From Clostridium liquoris (GTDB lineage Bacteria; Bacillota; Clostridia; Clostridiales; Clostridiaceae), in assembly GCF_002995785.1 (NCBI RefSeq), contig NZ_PVXO01000005.1, forward strand, positions 143,567-207,566: a stretch of 64,000 nt of DNA, written 5' to 3'. Positions 35,658-43,724 of this stretch are shown here, piece after piece. The translations under genes were made by a program, and so were the position numbers. Below the pieces are notes generated by a model, which worked only from the letters and a program-made list of their open reading frames with translations, made no database searches and was not told where the DNA came from. Numbering within the stretch: position 1 is the stretch's first letter; every line of letters starts with the position of its first letter.

Positions 35658-37271
35658 ATGAATCAAAGTGAAAAGAATAAACCGATATTTGATTATGTAG
35701 TAGTCGGAACAGGACCTGCGGGTGCAGTTATTGCTAAAAAACTTACAGACGATAATAGAACATCGGTACTCATTTTAGAAGCAGGGGATAACAATAGCAA
35801 TGAAATTCCAATTAGGGATTCCCTATATGCCCCACCATTTATTTTAAGGAATAATTTTTCCTCACAATATTATTGGCCAGGGAAAGGTATTCCTCAAAAA
35901 TATGTAAATTCTCGCTCTTTCCCATGGACAGGTGGGCGAACCCTAGGTGGCACTTCCTCGGTTAACAATGAACAGTATGTAAGACCTTCGCAAGCCAATA
36001 TGAAACAGTGGGAGGACTTCCTTGGATCACTTTGGTCTCCAGAGCAAGAGACAGACCAGTTTTCAAAACTGGAGAACTATAACGGTATGACCAATAATTC
36101 GAATGCACGTGGATTCAATGGAAGATTGGATATTAGGCAGACACCTGTACACCCAACCAGTATGGTTGAAAAACTGGTTTTGGCTATGGAGAGGGCTACT
36201 GGTTTTCCAAGAATTCTGGACTATAATGATCCTTGCACTCCAATTGGGCCTTTTACAAGATGGCAACTCTATCAGATGCCTAATGGTATCCGAGAAAGTT
36301 CAGACACAGCATTTTTATCACCAGACATTGTAAACCGATATGGCCAAGGGGTGGGAGGAAGAAGGTTAATAGTATCTTTAAATTCAACGGCACAACGTAT
36401 AATTTTCAATAATAAAAAATGTGCAATAGGCGTTGAATTCGTCAAAGAAGGAAAATGTGTTTGTGCCTATGCTCGTAAAAAAGTCATTATATCTGCGGGA
36501 ATTAGAAGTCCCCAGCTACTAATGCTTTCCGGAATTGGACCATCAAAAACTTTAAACGAAGCTGGTGTTCCCGTTATCTGCCATAACCCCAATGTTGGCA
36601 GACATCTAACAACCCACGCTGTTAATATGGTAACTTTCACAACAAATCCACATGATAAAGCATTACCAGATAATGACCCATTTGCATTATATTCCAGCGG
36701 GGCCTTTTTACCAGATCCAACTCCTGGAGCAGATCAGAGCCGCCGTGGAGTGCAAGTTATTGGCTTAACTGGTAAAAATAATACATTAAATATTGCCTTT
36801 TATTTGACAGAGCCTAAAGCTAGGGGATCCTTAAAAATTCAAAACAATGATCCATTAAAGATGGTACTTGCAAATGAAGGATTTTTGAATCATCCAGATG
36901 ATATTGCAGCCATAAAAAATGTTCTTAAAGTATATATTAAAAATATTGCAGCAGAACTCTCAAGAATTGATTCAAACTATCGGCTTATTTCACCCACACT
37001 TGAAACCATTGATGATGATCAAAAACTTGAGGCGTTTATAAAGGAAAACTTGGATGCAACACACCATGTACAGGGAACACTACGAATGGCACCCAATGCG
37101 GATAGTGGAGTTGTAGATGCTTCAGGACATGTTTTTGGGGTAAAGAATTTGATTGTTGCAGATGATTCCATTGCACCATTTGTTTCAGATGGTAATACCT
37201 CGGCTCCATCGTTCTTTATCGGTGCAAACATTGCGTATCAATTATTAAAATCTTCACAAGATATAAATTAA
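35658..37271 (+). CDS. GMC-family FAD oxidoreductase
   Basis: A 537-residue glucose-methanol-choline oxidoreductase. The FAD-binding GTGPAGAVIAKKL (residues 17-29) and LILEAGDN are the Rossmann signature; PWTGGRTLGGTSSVN is GMC motif 1 and AGIRSPQLLMLSGIGP motif 2. The C-terminal HHVQGTLRMA ... GVKNLIVADDSIAPFVSDGNTSAP holds the catalytic His and the FAD-contact region. Substrate unknown, probably an alcohol. Unusual in an anaerobic Clostridia context, hence likely cargo. GGGG ribosome site precedes the ATG. Confidence 0.88.
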   Translation: MNQSEKNKPIFDYVVVGTGPAGAVIAKKLTDDNRTSVLILEAGDNNSNEIPIRDSLYAPPFILRNNFSSQYYWPGKGIPQKYVNSRSFPWTGGRTLGGTSSVNNEQYVRPSQANMKQWEDFLGSLWSPEQETDQFSKLENYNGMTNNSNARGFNGRLDIRQTPVHPTSMVEKLVLAMERATGFPRILDYNDPCTPIGPFTRWQLYQMPNGIRESSDTAFLSPDIVNRYGQGVGGRRLIVSLNSTAQRIIFNNKKCAIGVEFVKEGKCVCAYARKKVIISAGIRSPQLLMLSGIGPSKTLNEAGVPVICHNPNVGRHLTTHAVNMVTFTTNPHDKALPDNDPFALYSSGAFLPDPTPGADQSRRGVQVIGLTGKNNTLNIAFYLTEPKARGSLKIQNNDPLKMVLANEGFLNHPDDIAAIKNVLKVYIKNIAAELSRIDSNYRLISPTLETIDDDQKLEAFIKENLDATHHVQGTLRMAPNADSGVVDASGHVFGVKNLIVADDSIAPFVSDGNTSAPSFFIGANIAYQLLKSSQDIN

Positions 37272-37433
37272 AAGGTATCTTTTAATTTATGGACTTTAGT
37301 CTGTTGAGCGTAGGCGAAACATAAGACCGGCTGTTACGTGGGTGGAGGTTAATAAAATTATGCAAAACTGCCATTGACCCGTTTCCACAAACGCAAACAT
37401 TTAAAAGGATAAAGTTTACAGATTAAAAATGGC

Positions 37434-37496
37434 TCGGACATCAATTCAAGCTTTACGTTTCATGTGGAGACAGTAGTAAGGCTATATAAAAAATAA
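37434..37496 (+). pseudogene. Second rumA-like 3'-end remnant
   Basis: Reads SDINSSFTFHVETVVRLYKK-stop. HVETVV again matches the C-terminal signature of RumA/RlmD-type methyltransferases. The DNA core CAYGTGGAGACRGTRGTA is shared with the remnant at 29489-29506 (three transitions in 18 bases), so the two may be the ends of one inserted segment. Confidence 0.5.
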
Positions 37497-37513
37497 GAAA
37501 GAAGAGTAACATT

Positions 37514-37705
37514 ATGGATGGAACCATACGTAAAAATATAAAAGTAGGAACAAAAGTTTTAGTTGTACAAAAACAAGACCAGCGTTCTGGAAAATTAACT
37601 GAAGGTGTAGTGCAAAAACTCCTTACAAAATCAGAGGTTCATCCTCGTGGCATCAAAGTCATGCTTGAGGGTGGAATTGTAGGAAGAGTTAAAGAAATAA
37701 AATAA
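37514..37705 (+). CDS. ywbE: YwbE family protein
   Basis: A 63-residue YwbE-type protein, recognised from NIKVGTKVLVVQKQDQRSGKLTEGVVQKLLT and HPRGIKVMLEGGIVGRVKEI. Small beta-barrel-like housekeeping protein of unknown function, widespread in Firmicutes. A GAAGAG site lies upstream. It is probably part of the ancestral chromosome and abuts an IS3 element on its right. Confidence 0.9.
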   Translation: MDGTIRKNIKVGTKVLVVQKQDQRSGKLTEGVVQKLLTKSEVHPRGIKVMLEGGIVGRVKEIK

Positions 37706-37797
37706 TATTTAGGTATAATAAACGGCATTCAATCTTTGATATGATACCTCTTAAGTAGACATGGCAAATAACCAAAATCTACTTGGGAGGTATTTTT

Positions 37798-38187
37798 ATG
37801 TCCAAATCACCATATACTCCAGAATTTCGTGCGAAAGTTTCGCAGGAATATCTTAATGGAGTTGGTTCTTATGATTATATATCTGCTAAATATGAAATTG
37901 GAAAGAAAACATTACATCAATGGGTTGCTAAATACAGGATTTACGGAATTGCAGCATTTGTTCATAAATCAGGGAACACTTCCTATTCATCTGATTTTAA
38001 AATCCTGTGTGTGGAAGCTGTCTTGTCAGGTGAAGGAAGTGTCGATGATATAGTTGCTAAATACAACATTTCTTCAAGAGAAGTGCTTAGGAACTGGGTT
38101 AAGCGTTATAATGTCAATAGAGAACTTGAAGAAAAGGACATGGTAGTTAAATTATTAAAAAAAGTGAAAGAATTCGAAAGGATGTGA
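37798..38187 (+). CDS. IS3/IS150-type transposase OrfA
   Basis: A 129-residue OrfA with two helix-turn-helix units (YTPEFRAKVSQEYLNGVGSYDYISAKYEIGKKTLHQWVAKY and SSDFKILCVEAVLSGEGSVDDIVAKYNISSREVLRNWVKRY), as in IS150. The ATG follows TTGGGAGG. It ends KVKEFERM-stop overlapping the orfB frame, where -1 slippage in TTAAAAAAAG would normally make the transposase. Confidence 0.9.
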   Translation: MSKSPYTPEFRAKVSQEYLNGVGSYDYISAKYEIGKKTLHQWVAKYRIYGIAAFVHKSGNTSYSSDFKILCVEAVLSGEGSVDDIVAKYNISSREVLRNWVKRYNVNRELEEKDMVVKLLKKVKEFERM

Positions 38188-38956
38188 GGCTTGGAAAACT
38201 GCGTTACGAATCAAAATATTTAGCTATGAGACATTTCCATGAAACAAAAAAATGGAGTATAGAATGGATGTGCGGGCAGCTTGGAATTTCCAGAGCTGCT
38301 TATTATAAATGGTTACATCGCGAAATCCCGGAACAGGAACTGGAAAATATTAAGTTGGCAGAACTTATCAAAGAATACGATGAGCGTTTTAGTCATATTT
38401 TAGGCTATCGTAGAATGACTTCATGGATTAATCACTTTAATCGTACCAACTAGGTATTCATTCCGTAATCAGGAAGAAAAAGCAAAAATATAAACGTTCT
38501 ACTCCTGAAACAACAACGGGAAATAAGCTAAGTAGAGATTTTTATACAACTGCTCCAAATCAAAAGTGGTCTACAGATGTAACTGAATTTAAGATTCCGG
38601 GCGGAAAAAAAACTGTATTTAAGTGCAATCCTCGATTTGTACGATAGATATCCTGTTTCATATGTGGTTAGCTGTCGAAACGATAATAAGCTAGTATTTA
38701 AAACATTCGATAAAGCAATATCTTCTAATCGGATGCAAAACCAGTCTTTCATAGTGACAGATGGTTCCAATATACAAGTAAAGTTTTTCAGAAGAAACTT
38801 AGAAATCAGGAAAGTGAAGAACGTCCTCAGGATAGATACCATTGCAAGACACCGCTGGAAGTAAGAAGAGAAACATTGTCCTTAGAGAAACCAGAGAAAT
38901 ATCCTATTCTTGAAAACAAACGAATTGAGAAATATAAAGAAAAATGGTGTGCATAG
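38184..38956 (+). pseudogene. Broken IS3 OrfB
   Basis: Recognisable OrfB pieces in changing frames: LGKLRYESKYLAMRHFHETKKWSIEWMCGQLGISRAAYYKW to YRRMTSWINHFNRTN-stop (38453), then KKQKYKRSTPET...NQKWSTDVTEFKIPGGK (start of the DDE domain), then DKAISSNR...VTDG and EKPEKYPILENKRIEKYKEKW. Several indels and deletions remove the integrase core. Cannot be functional. Confidence 0.85.
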
Positions 38957-39060
38957 AAAAACGACCACACAAAATTATGCGCGGTCGTTCATCAGCACCT
39001 CGTTTTAGATATTTGCCATGTCTACTTGACAGGTGGCACATATCAACTCTCTTTCCCATA

Positions 39061-39125
39061 TGTAGACACTTTCCTTCCTATATTTTATTATATACTTTAA
39101 GTAAATCTACTATTTTGTGTCTACA
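39061..39125. repeat. 65-bp element with 9-bp terminal inverted repeats
   Basis: TGTAGACAC (39061-39069) and GTGTCTACA (39117-39125) bound an AT-rich core. It interrupts the radical-SAM gene remnant exactly at its right end. Looks like a MITE or collapsed IS. Confidence 0.55.
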
Positions 39126-39207
39126 CTTTTATACTATCATTAGATGAACATGATACATCATACTTAGCTGCGTCTGAAAGGATTTCCAATTTTTCTTTTA
39201 TATCCAC
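39121..39207 (-). pseudogene. N-terminal remnant of DNA-repair radical SAM protein
   Basis: From GTG 39207 (AAAGGTG site) the frame reads MDIKEKLEILSDAAKYDVSCSS...SIKV-stop. SDAAKYDVSCSS is the N-terminal signature of the putative DNA modification/repair radical SAM family. Only 28 codons remain before the 65-bp element, whose TAG ends the frame. The upstream LexA box supports an SOS-controlled repair gene. Confidence 0.6.
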
Positions 39208-39233
39208 CAAAATCACCTTTACTACTAGTATAA

Positions 39234-39246
39234 CAAACGTGTGTTC
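39234..39246 (-). promoter_or_regulatory. LexA (SOS) box
   Basis: On the - strand GAACACACGTTTG fits the Gram-positive LexA consensus GAAC-RNRY-GTTYG exactly. It lies 27 bases before the start of the radical-SAM remnant. Confidence 0.7.
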
Positions 39247-39281
39247 CTCTTAAAACAAATATTTGAAATTTTTTAGAACAC

Positions 39282-39308
39282 AAAAAAAGCCTATCAAAAG
39301 GATAGGCT
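39282..39308 (-). terminator. Terminator of alcohol dehydrogenase gene
   Basis: On the - strand GCCTATC-CTTTT-GATAGGC followed by seven T. Perfect seven-base stem, about 50 bases after the dehydrogenase stop. Confidence 0.9.
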
Positions 39309-39357
39309 ACTAGTGTAGACATTGTGCAATTAGGGTGTAATATTTTTTAAGCTATGA

Positions 39358-40524
39358 TTATTTAGCTAAATGCAAAATATCTATAAATTTATCTTTATCT
39401 AGATGAATATAATGACCTACTGTAGAGGTATTATTATTTGTAGCTCTTAGAGCCATTTCTTCAAAATGTTCATCACCAATATTTAGTTCACTAAGAGTTG
39501 TTTTTAGGTTAAGAGATAAGAAGAACTCTTTTAATTTCTTAGAAAGAATTAAGGCCATCTCTTTTTCCGTGTAATTGTGATAATCAATTCCATATAATCT
39601 GTTAGCTAGCTGAGCTAATTTTTTTGGCTTATTTAATGCCATATAATGGGTCCAAGCAACTAGGACTACTGCCATTCCTTCACCATGAGTTATACCATAT
39701 TGTGCACTTAATTCATGTTCTATTCTATGAGATCCCCAGTCACTTATTCTTCCTGTATCTAAAAGATTATTATGAGCTATAGATGCTAACCATTGAACTT
39801 CAGCACGAGCATTATAATCTTCTGGATTAATCATAAGTCGATCAGCATTAAGCATTAATGCTTTAACTGCACCTTCAATTAAATAGTCAGTAGTATCAAC
39901 ATTATCTATATCTGTAAAGTAACGCTCTAATAGATGAGAAAGTATATCTGCTAGTCCACAAGATGTTTGATAAGGTGGAAGTCCCATTGTAAATTTAGGG
40001 TTCATTACTGCAAATTTAGGAATTATTAAATCATTTTCAACTCCAACCTTTAAAATCCCGTTAGATATAATTGAGCAATTTGATGTTTCAGATCCACTTG
40101 AAGGTAATGTGGTAATTACTCCTATTGGAAGAGCTTCTTTTATGTCACTTTTCCCTTCAAAGAAATCCCATACATCTCCATCATAAGGAATTCCAATAGC
40201 TGTAGCCTTAGCAGTATCTATTGAACTTCCACCACCTACAGCTAGAATAAAATCTACTGACTTTGATTTGCCTAGGGAAACTAAATCCCTAACTAGCTCT
40301 ATCTTAGGGTTAGGCACAACATTGCCTTCCTCATAAAAAGATATATTTAACTTCTTACAAGCTGAATGAACAGTATCCCATATTCCAAGATCTTTAATAA
40401 AAGATCCACTATAAACTAAGAGTAAGGATTTAACATTATATTCTATGAAAAGTGCCTCTATTGATTTTTCAGCACCATCACCAAAAATAACTCTTGCAGG
40501 ATTATTGTATTGAAAATTTATCAT
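39358..40524 (-). CDS. Iron-containing alcohol dehydrogenase (BdhA/YqhD-like)
   Basis: A 388-residue group III alcohol dehydrogenase. GGGSSIDTAKA (about residues 96-106) binds NAD(P)H and TTLPSSGSETSNCS is the family motif. Metal ligands are Asp and His in GLADILSHLLERYF and His in ITHGEGMAV. It resembles NADPH-dependent butanol/aldehyde reductases. The AGGAGG site precedes ATG 40524. The adjacent divergent aldolase makes acetaldehyde or methylthioacetaldehyde in the proposed DHAP shunt, so reduction of that aldehyde is the inferred job. Confidence 0.92.
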   Translation of the reverse strand: MINFQYNNPARVIFGDGAEKSIEALFIEYNVKSLLLVYSGSFIKDLGIWDTVHSACKKLNISFYEEGNVVPNPKIELVRDLVSLGKSKSVDFILAVGGGSSIDTAKATAIGIPYDGDVWDFFEGKSDIKEALPIGVITTLPSSGSETSNCSIISNGILKVGVENDLIIPKFAVMNPKFTMGLPPYQTSCGLADILSHLLERYFTDIDNVDTTDYLIEGAVKALMLNADRLMINPEDYNARAEVQWLASIAHNNLLDTGRISDWGSHRIEHELSAQYGITHGEGMAVVLVAWTHYMALNKPKKLAQLANRLYGIDYHNYTEKEMALILSKKLKEFFLSLNLKTTLSELNIGDEHFEEMALRATNNNTSTVGHYIHLDKDKFIDILHLAK

Positions 40525-40572
40525 AATAAGCCTCCTATAATTATAGTAAGCTATGTAAATGGAGCTTATTTA

Positions 40573-41343
40573 TTAAACGTAGTCTAATTTAATGTTTAGG
40601 GATGAACACTTATCTTCCCAATCATAATTTAACCTTTTATCAGTAACTATCACATCTATATTGCTTAAATCAGCAAAGATAGAATTTGTTGATTCTGAAA
40701 ACTTAGTGTGGTCTACTACTAAAAAGTTTTTTCTAGATTGCTTAAGCATGCATGCTCTAACCATACCTTCATTGACATTATTGTCAACAAGTCCATAATT
40801 TATATCTACAGAAGGACAGCTTATAAAACTTTTATCTGCCACAAAATATTGTAGGGCCTCAGTAGTTCTATAACCAACAAAAGAACTATTTCTTGTAACC
40901 AAGATTCCTCCTAGACATACAACTTTAACGTTTGAAGTAGCTTCATTGCATAGGTTACAAATTTTTAATGAATTAGTTACTATAGTAACATTGATATTAG
41001 CTAAGATTAATTCTTGAGCCAATGTCAAACATGTACTGCTAGAGTCTAGCAGTAATAAATCATTTTCTTCTATATAAGTGCTAATAATATGTTTTGACAT
41101 CATTGTCTTTTCTTTTACGAAATAGATTTGTCTAAGTTGTAATGGAACTCCTTTTGTACATTTCTCAGGGAGATATGCACCACCATGAATCCTGACTAAT
41201 TTATGGTCTTGTTCCATTTCCTTTAAATCACGTCTAATTGTTTCTTCACTACAGCATAATTGCTGACTTAATTCAGATATTAAAACACTACCATTAGAAT
41301 TAAGCCCTTCCTGTATCTTACTTTGCCTATCAATTTTCAACAT
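40573..41343 (-). CDS. DeoR/GlpR-family transcriptional regulator
   Basis: A 256-residue repressor with an N-terminal DeoR helix-turn-helix (VLISELSQQLCCSEETIRRDLKEMEQDHKLVRIHGGAYL) and a C-terminal phosphosugar sensor domain of the ISOCOT type (LLLLDSSSTCLTLAQEL, VTNSLKI, CLGGILVTRNSSFVG). DeoR proteins sense phosphorylated sugars, so 5-methylthioribulose-1-phosphate or a deoxy analogue is a natural inducer candidate. Transcribed with the dehydrogenase (48-base gap) and divergent from the aldolase operon. Confidence 0.9.
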   Translation of the reverse strand: MLKIDRQSKIQEGLNSNGSVLISELSQQLCCSEETIRRDLKEMEQDHKLVRIHGGAYLPEKCTKGVPLQLRQIYFVKEKTMMSKHIISTYIEENDLLLLDSSSTCLTLAQELILANINVTIVTNSLKICNLCNEATSNVKVVCLGGILVTRNSSFVGYRTTEALQYFVADKSFISCPSVDINYGLVDNNVNEGMVRACMLKQSRKNFLVVDHTKFSESTNSIFADLSNIDVIVTDKRLNYDWEDKCSSLNIKLDYV

Positions 41344-41366
41344 TTCAGGGTCTCCTTAATAACTAA

Positions 41367-41388
41367 AATTAATTGTTAAACGAATAAA
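41367..41388. promoter_or_regulatory. Candidate DeoR operator copy 1
   Basis: AATTAATTGTTAAACG followed by AATAAA, 24 bases before the deoR start in the divergent intergenic region. The same 16 bases recur at 42152. The core TGTT...AACA is an inverted pair. Confidence 0.6.
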
Positions 41389-41552
41389 CACATTATATAA
41401 CATAAACAAAATAAAGACAATATGAATGGCGTAATAAAATAACATAAACCACAAAATACAAAAACATATATCAAAAAACCACAGAAATATGTTTACTTTT
41501 GGAGGAATATATTGTACACTGTTGATATGATATAAAGAAAGGAGGCAAGAAA

Positions 41553-42143
41553 ATGGAAGAAGACAAGATTGTGCTAAAAGCCGCAAAAAAACTTTATAAC
41601 CAGAAATTAGTAGCAGGAACTAGTGGAAACATAAGTATGAGAAAGATAGGAAGTATTGATAACAGTTTTTTTATAACACCAAGCAGTCTTCCTTACGACA
41701 CAATGGTTGAAGGAGATATAGTTGAAATTGATGGCAATGGAGTAACTAAAAACCTAAGTCAAAAACCATCATCAGAATGGAAAATGCATTTGGCTATATA
41801 TAAAAAATATCCTAATATCAATGCAATTGTTCATACACATTCACCTTTTGCAACTAGCTTTGCTGTAACTAGACAGGATATCCCCCTTATTTTAATAGAG
41901 ATGAAACCGTTTTTAGGAGGAGATATCAAAGTAGCGCCTTTTAAACCTGCAGGATCCACAGAATTAGGAGATGTGATACTTCCTTATTTAGAAGATAGAA
42001 ATTCTTGTTTATTAGCAAACCACGGTACTATAAGCTGTGGAAAAAATATGGACGAGGCATATACTGCAAGTGAATATGTTGAGGATGCTGCAAAGATATA
42101 TTATTATGCTAAGACATCAGGAACTCCTATTATACTTGAGTAA
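41553..42143 (+). CDS. Class II aldolase (AraD/FucA family), DHAP-shunt type
   Basis: A 196-residue zinc aldolase. LVAGTSGNISMR binds phosphate, Glu in SSEWKMHLAIY is catalytic, HTHSPFATSFA gives two zinc histidines and NHGTISCG the third. Within a cluster of methylthioribose kinase and isomerase it most likely cleaves 5-methylthioribulose- or 5-deoxyribulose-1-phosphate to DHAP and an aldehyde, as its counterparts do in Rhodospirillum, E. coli and Bacillus thuringiensis; fuculose-phosphate activity is the alternative. AAAGGAGG precedes the ATG. Confidence 0.88.
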   Translation: MEEDKIVLKAAKKLYNQKLVAGTSGNISMRKIGSIDNSFFITPSSLPYDTMVEGDIVEIDGNGVTKNLSQKPSSEWKMHLAIYKKYPNINAIVHTHSPFATSFAVTRQDIPLILIEMKPFLGGDIKVAPFKPAGSTELGDVILPYLEDRNSCLLANHGTISCGKNMDEAYTASEYVEDAAKIYYYAKTSGTPIILE

Positions 42144-42151
42144 ATTTTAAT

Positions 42152-42173
42152 AATTAATTGTTAAACGGGTAAA
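42152..42173. promoter_or_regulatory. Candidate DeoR operator copy 2
   Basis: AATTAATTGTTAAACG followed by GGTAAA: 20 of 22 positions equal to copy 1. It lies in the 206-base gap between aldolase and transporter genes, pointing to a second regulated promoter there. Confidence 0.6.
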
Positions 42174-42349
42174 TGATTTTGTTGATTAATAATTTTCCGT
42201 AAAATAAGTTCGAAAACAACATTTATAAAATACACATACTGTTAGTAATGATAACGTTTACGTTGCTTTAAATTATAAGTTTTAAGCAAAATTTGACTCC
42301 AAGCTGACGATGTGAATAAATAAATTTATTTAAAGGGGAGATTAACAAT

Positions 42350-43690
42350 ATGGAACAAAACTCAAATAAAAAAGGAAATTTTATAGGTATTCTACCATTG
42401 ATAGTTTTTTTAGTGCTTTATATGAGCACGGGAATTTTTACAGGTAGCTTTGACAATATGCCTCTTATGATAGGAATTATGATAGCATCTGGCATTGCAT
42501 TAGCACTAAAAAAGCCAGGAGAAACAAGACCAACTACTTTTGATGAGAAAGTATCAATGTATTGTAAAGGTGGCGGAGAAGAAACATTGATTTTAATGGT
42601 ATTAATTTTCTTACTTGCAGGAGCTTTTTATGGTATAGCTAATGAGATGCATGCAGTAGAATCTGCTACTAATCTAGGGCTTTCAATATTACCTTCTAGA
42701 TTAATACTACCAGGATTATTTTTAATAGGATGTATATTAAGTTTTTCAATGGGAACTTCAATGGGAACTGTAGCAGCATTAATGCCAATAGCTGTAGATA
42801 TTGCTAATAAAACTGGATTTAATATAGCTTTAGTTAGCGGAGTTGTTGTAGGTGGTGCAATGTTTGGAGACAACCTATCATTTATTTCAGATACTACAAT
42901 AGCAGCTACTCGTACACAAGAAGTATCTATGAAGGCAAAGTTTAAAGCCAATATACTTATGGTATTACCAGCAGTAATTATAAACTGCATATTACTATCT
43001 ATGCAAACATCATCTACCCCTATAACTCAAGCAGTATACGATTATAATATTGTAAATCTTATTCCTTATGCTGTAGTTATAGTACTATCACTAATAGGAT
43101 TAAATGTCATAAAAGTTATGACAATTGGTGTTGCTTCAGGAATTATAATAGGAATCATACATGGAGACTTTACATTGGTATCTTCCCTAGGTATTATACA
43201 CACAGGCATGACTTGGATGGAAGATATGTCACTTATAGCTATATTGGTAGGTGGTATGGTAGCGTTAATGAACTATCTAGGTGGAATAGATTGGCTTCTT
43301 GAAAAGTTAACTAGAAAAACAAAGACAGCAAGAGGTGGAGAATTAAGTATAGCTGCTTTAGTAAGCTTACTAGATATAGCTACTACAAATAATACAATTT
43401 CAATAATTGCAGCAGGTCCTATTGCTAAGGAAATATCAGATAAATTTGGAATTGCTAGAGAAAGAGTTGCAAGTATTCTTGACTTATTTTCATCAGCATT
43501 TAATGGATTGCTTCCATATGCTGGACAATTGTTGGTGGCAGGAGGTATTGCAAAAATCTCCCCTATGTCAATAATGCCTTATGTATGGTACTGCATACTT
43601 ATGCTTATATTTGGTACTATATTTATACTTATTGGATGGCCTAAATTTAAGAAAAAAGATATAGCAAAAGTAGAAGCTAATTTACAGTAA
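42350..43690 (+). CDS. NhaC-type Na+/H+ antiporter family transporter
   Basis: A 446-residue polytopic membrane protein with about eleven or twelve hydrophobic segments. SMGTSMGTVAALMPIAVDIA and GGAMFGDNLSFISDTTIAATRTQ are the NhaC family signature, and DIATTNNTISIIAAGPIAKEI the second inverted repeat half. Members exchange ions with protons or organic anions. Its position inside the methylthioribose/deoxyribose cluster suggests it moves a pathway substrate or product rather than only sodium; this is inference. AAAGGGGAG precedes the ATG. Confidence 0.88.
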   Translation: MEQNSNKKGNFIGILPLIVFLVLYMSTGIFTGSFDNMPLMIGIMIASGIALALKKPGETRPTTFDEKVSMYCKGGGEETLILMVLIFLLAGAFYGIANEMHAVESATNLGLSILPSRLILPGLFLIGCILSFSMGTSMGTVAALMPIAVDIANKTGFNIALVSGVVVGGAMFGDNLSFISDTTIAATRTQEVSMKAKFKANILMVLPAVIINCILLSMQTSSTPITQAVYDYNIVNLIPYAVVIVLSLIGLNVIKVMTIGVASGIIIGIIHGDFTLVSSLGIIHTGMTWMEDMSLIAILVGGMVALMNYLGGIDWLLEKLTRKTKTARGGELSIAALVSLLDIATTNNTISIIAAGPIAKEISDKFGIARERVASILDLFSSAFNGLLPYAGQLLVAGGIAKISPMSIMPYVWYCILMLIFGTIFILIGWPKFKKKDIAKVEANLQ

Positions 43691-43724
43691 GAAAGAATTT
43701 ATGATTTGATAGGGGGAAAATAAA

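Larger units (their letters stand above)
37753..39027 (+). mobile_element. Degenerate IS3-family (IS150-like) element
   Basis: Exact 18-base terminal inverted repeats: AAGTAGACATGGCAAATA at 37753-37770 and its reverse complement at 39010-39027. About 1.27 kb with an intact orfA and a broken orfB. Base use is like the flanks, suggesting long residence. Confidence 0.9.
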
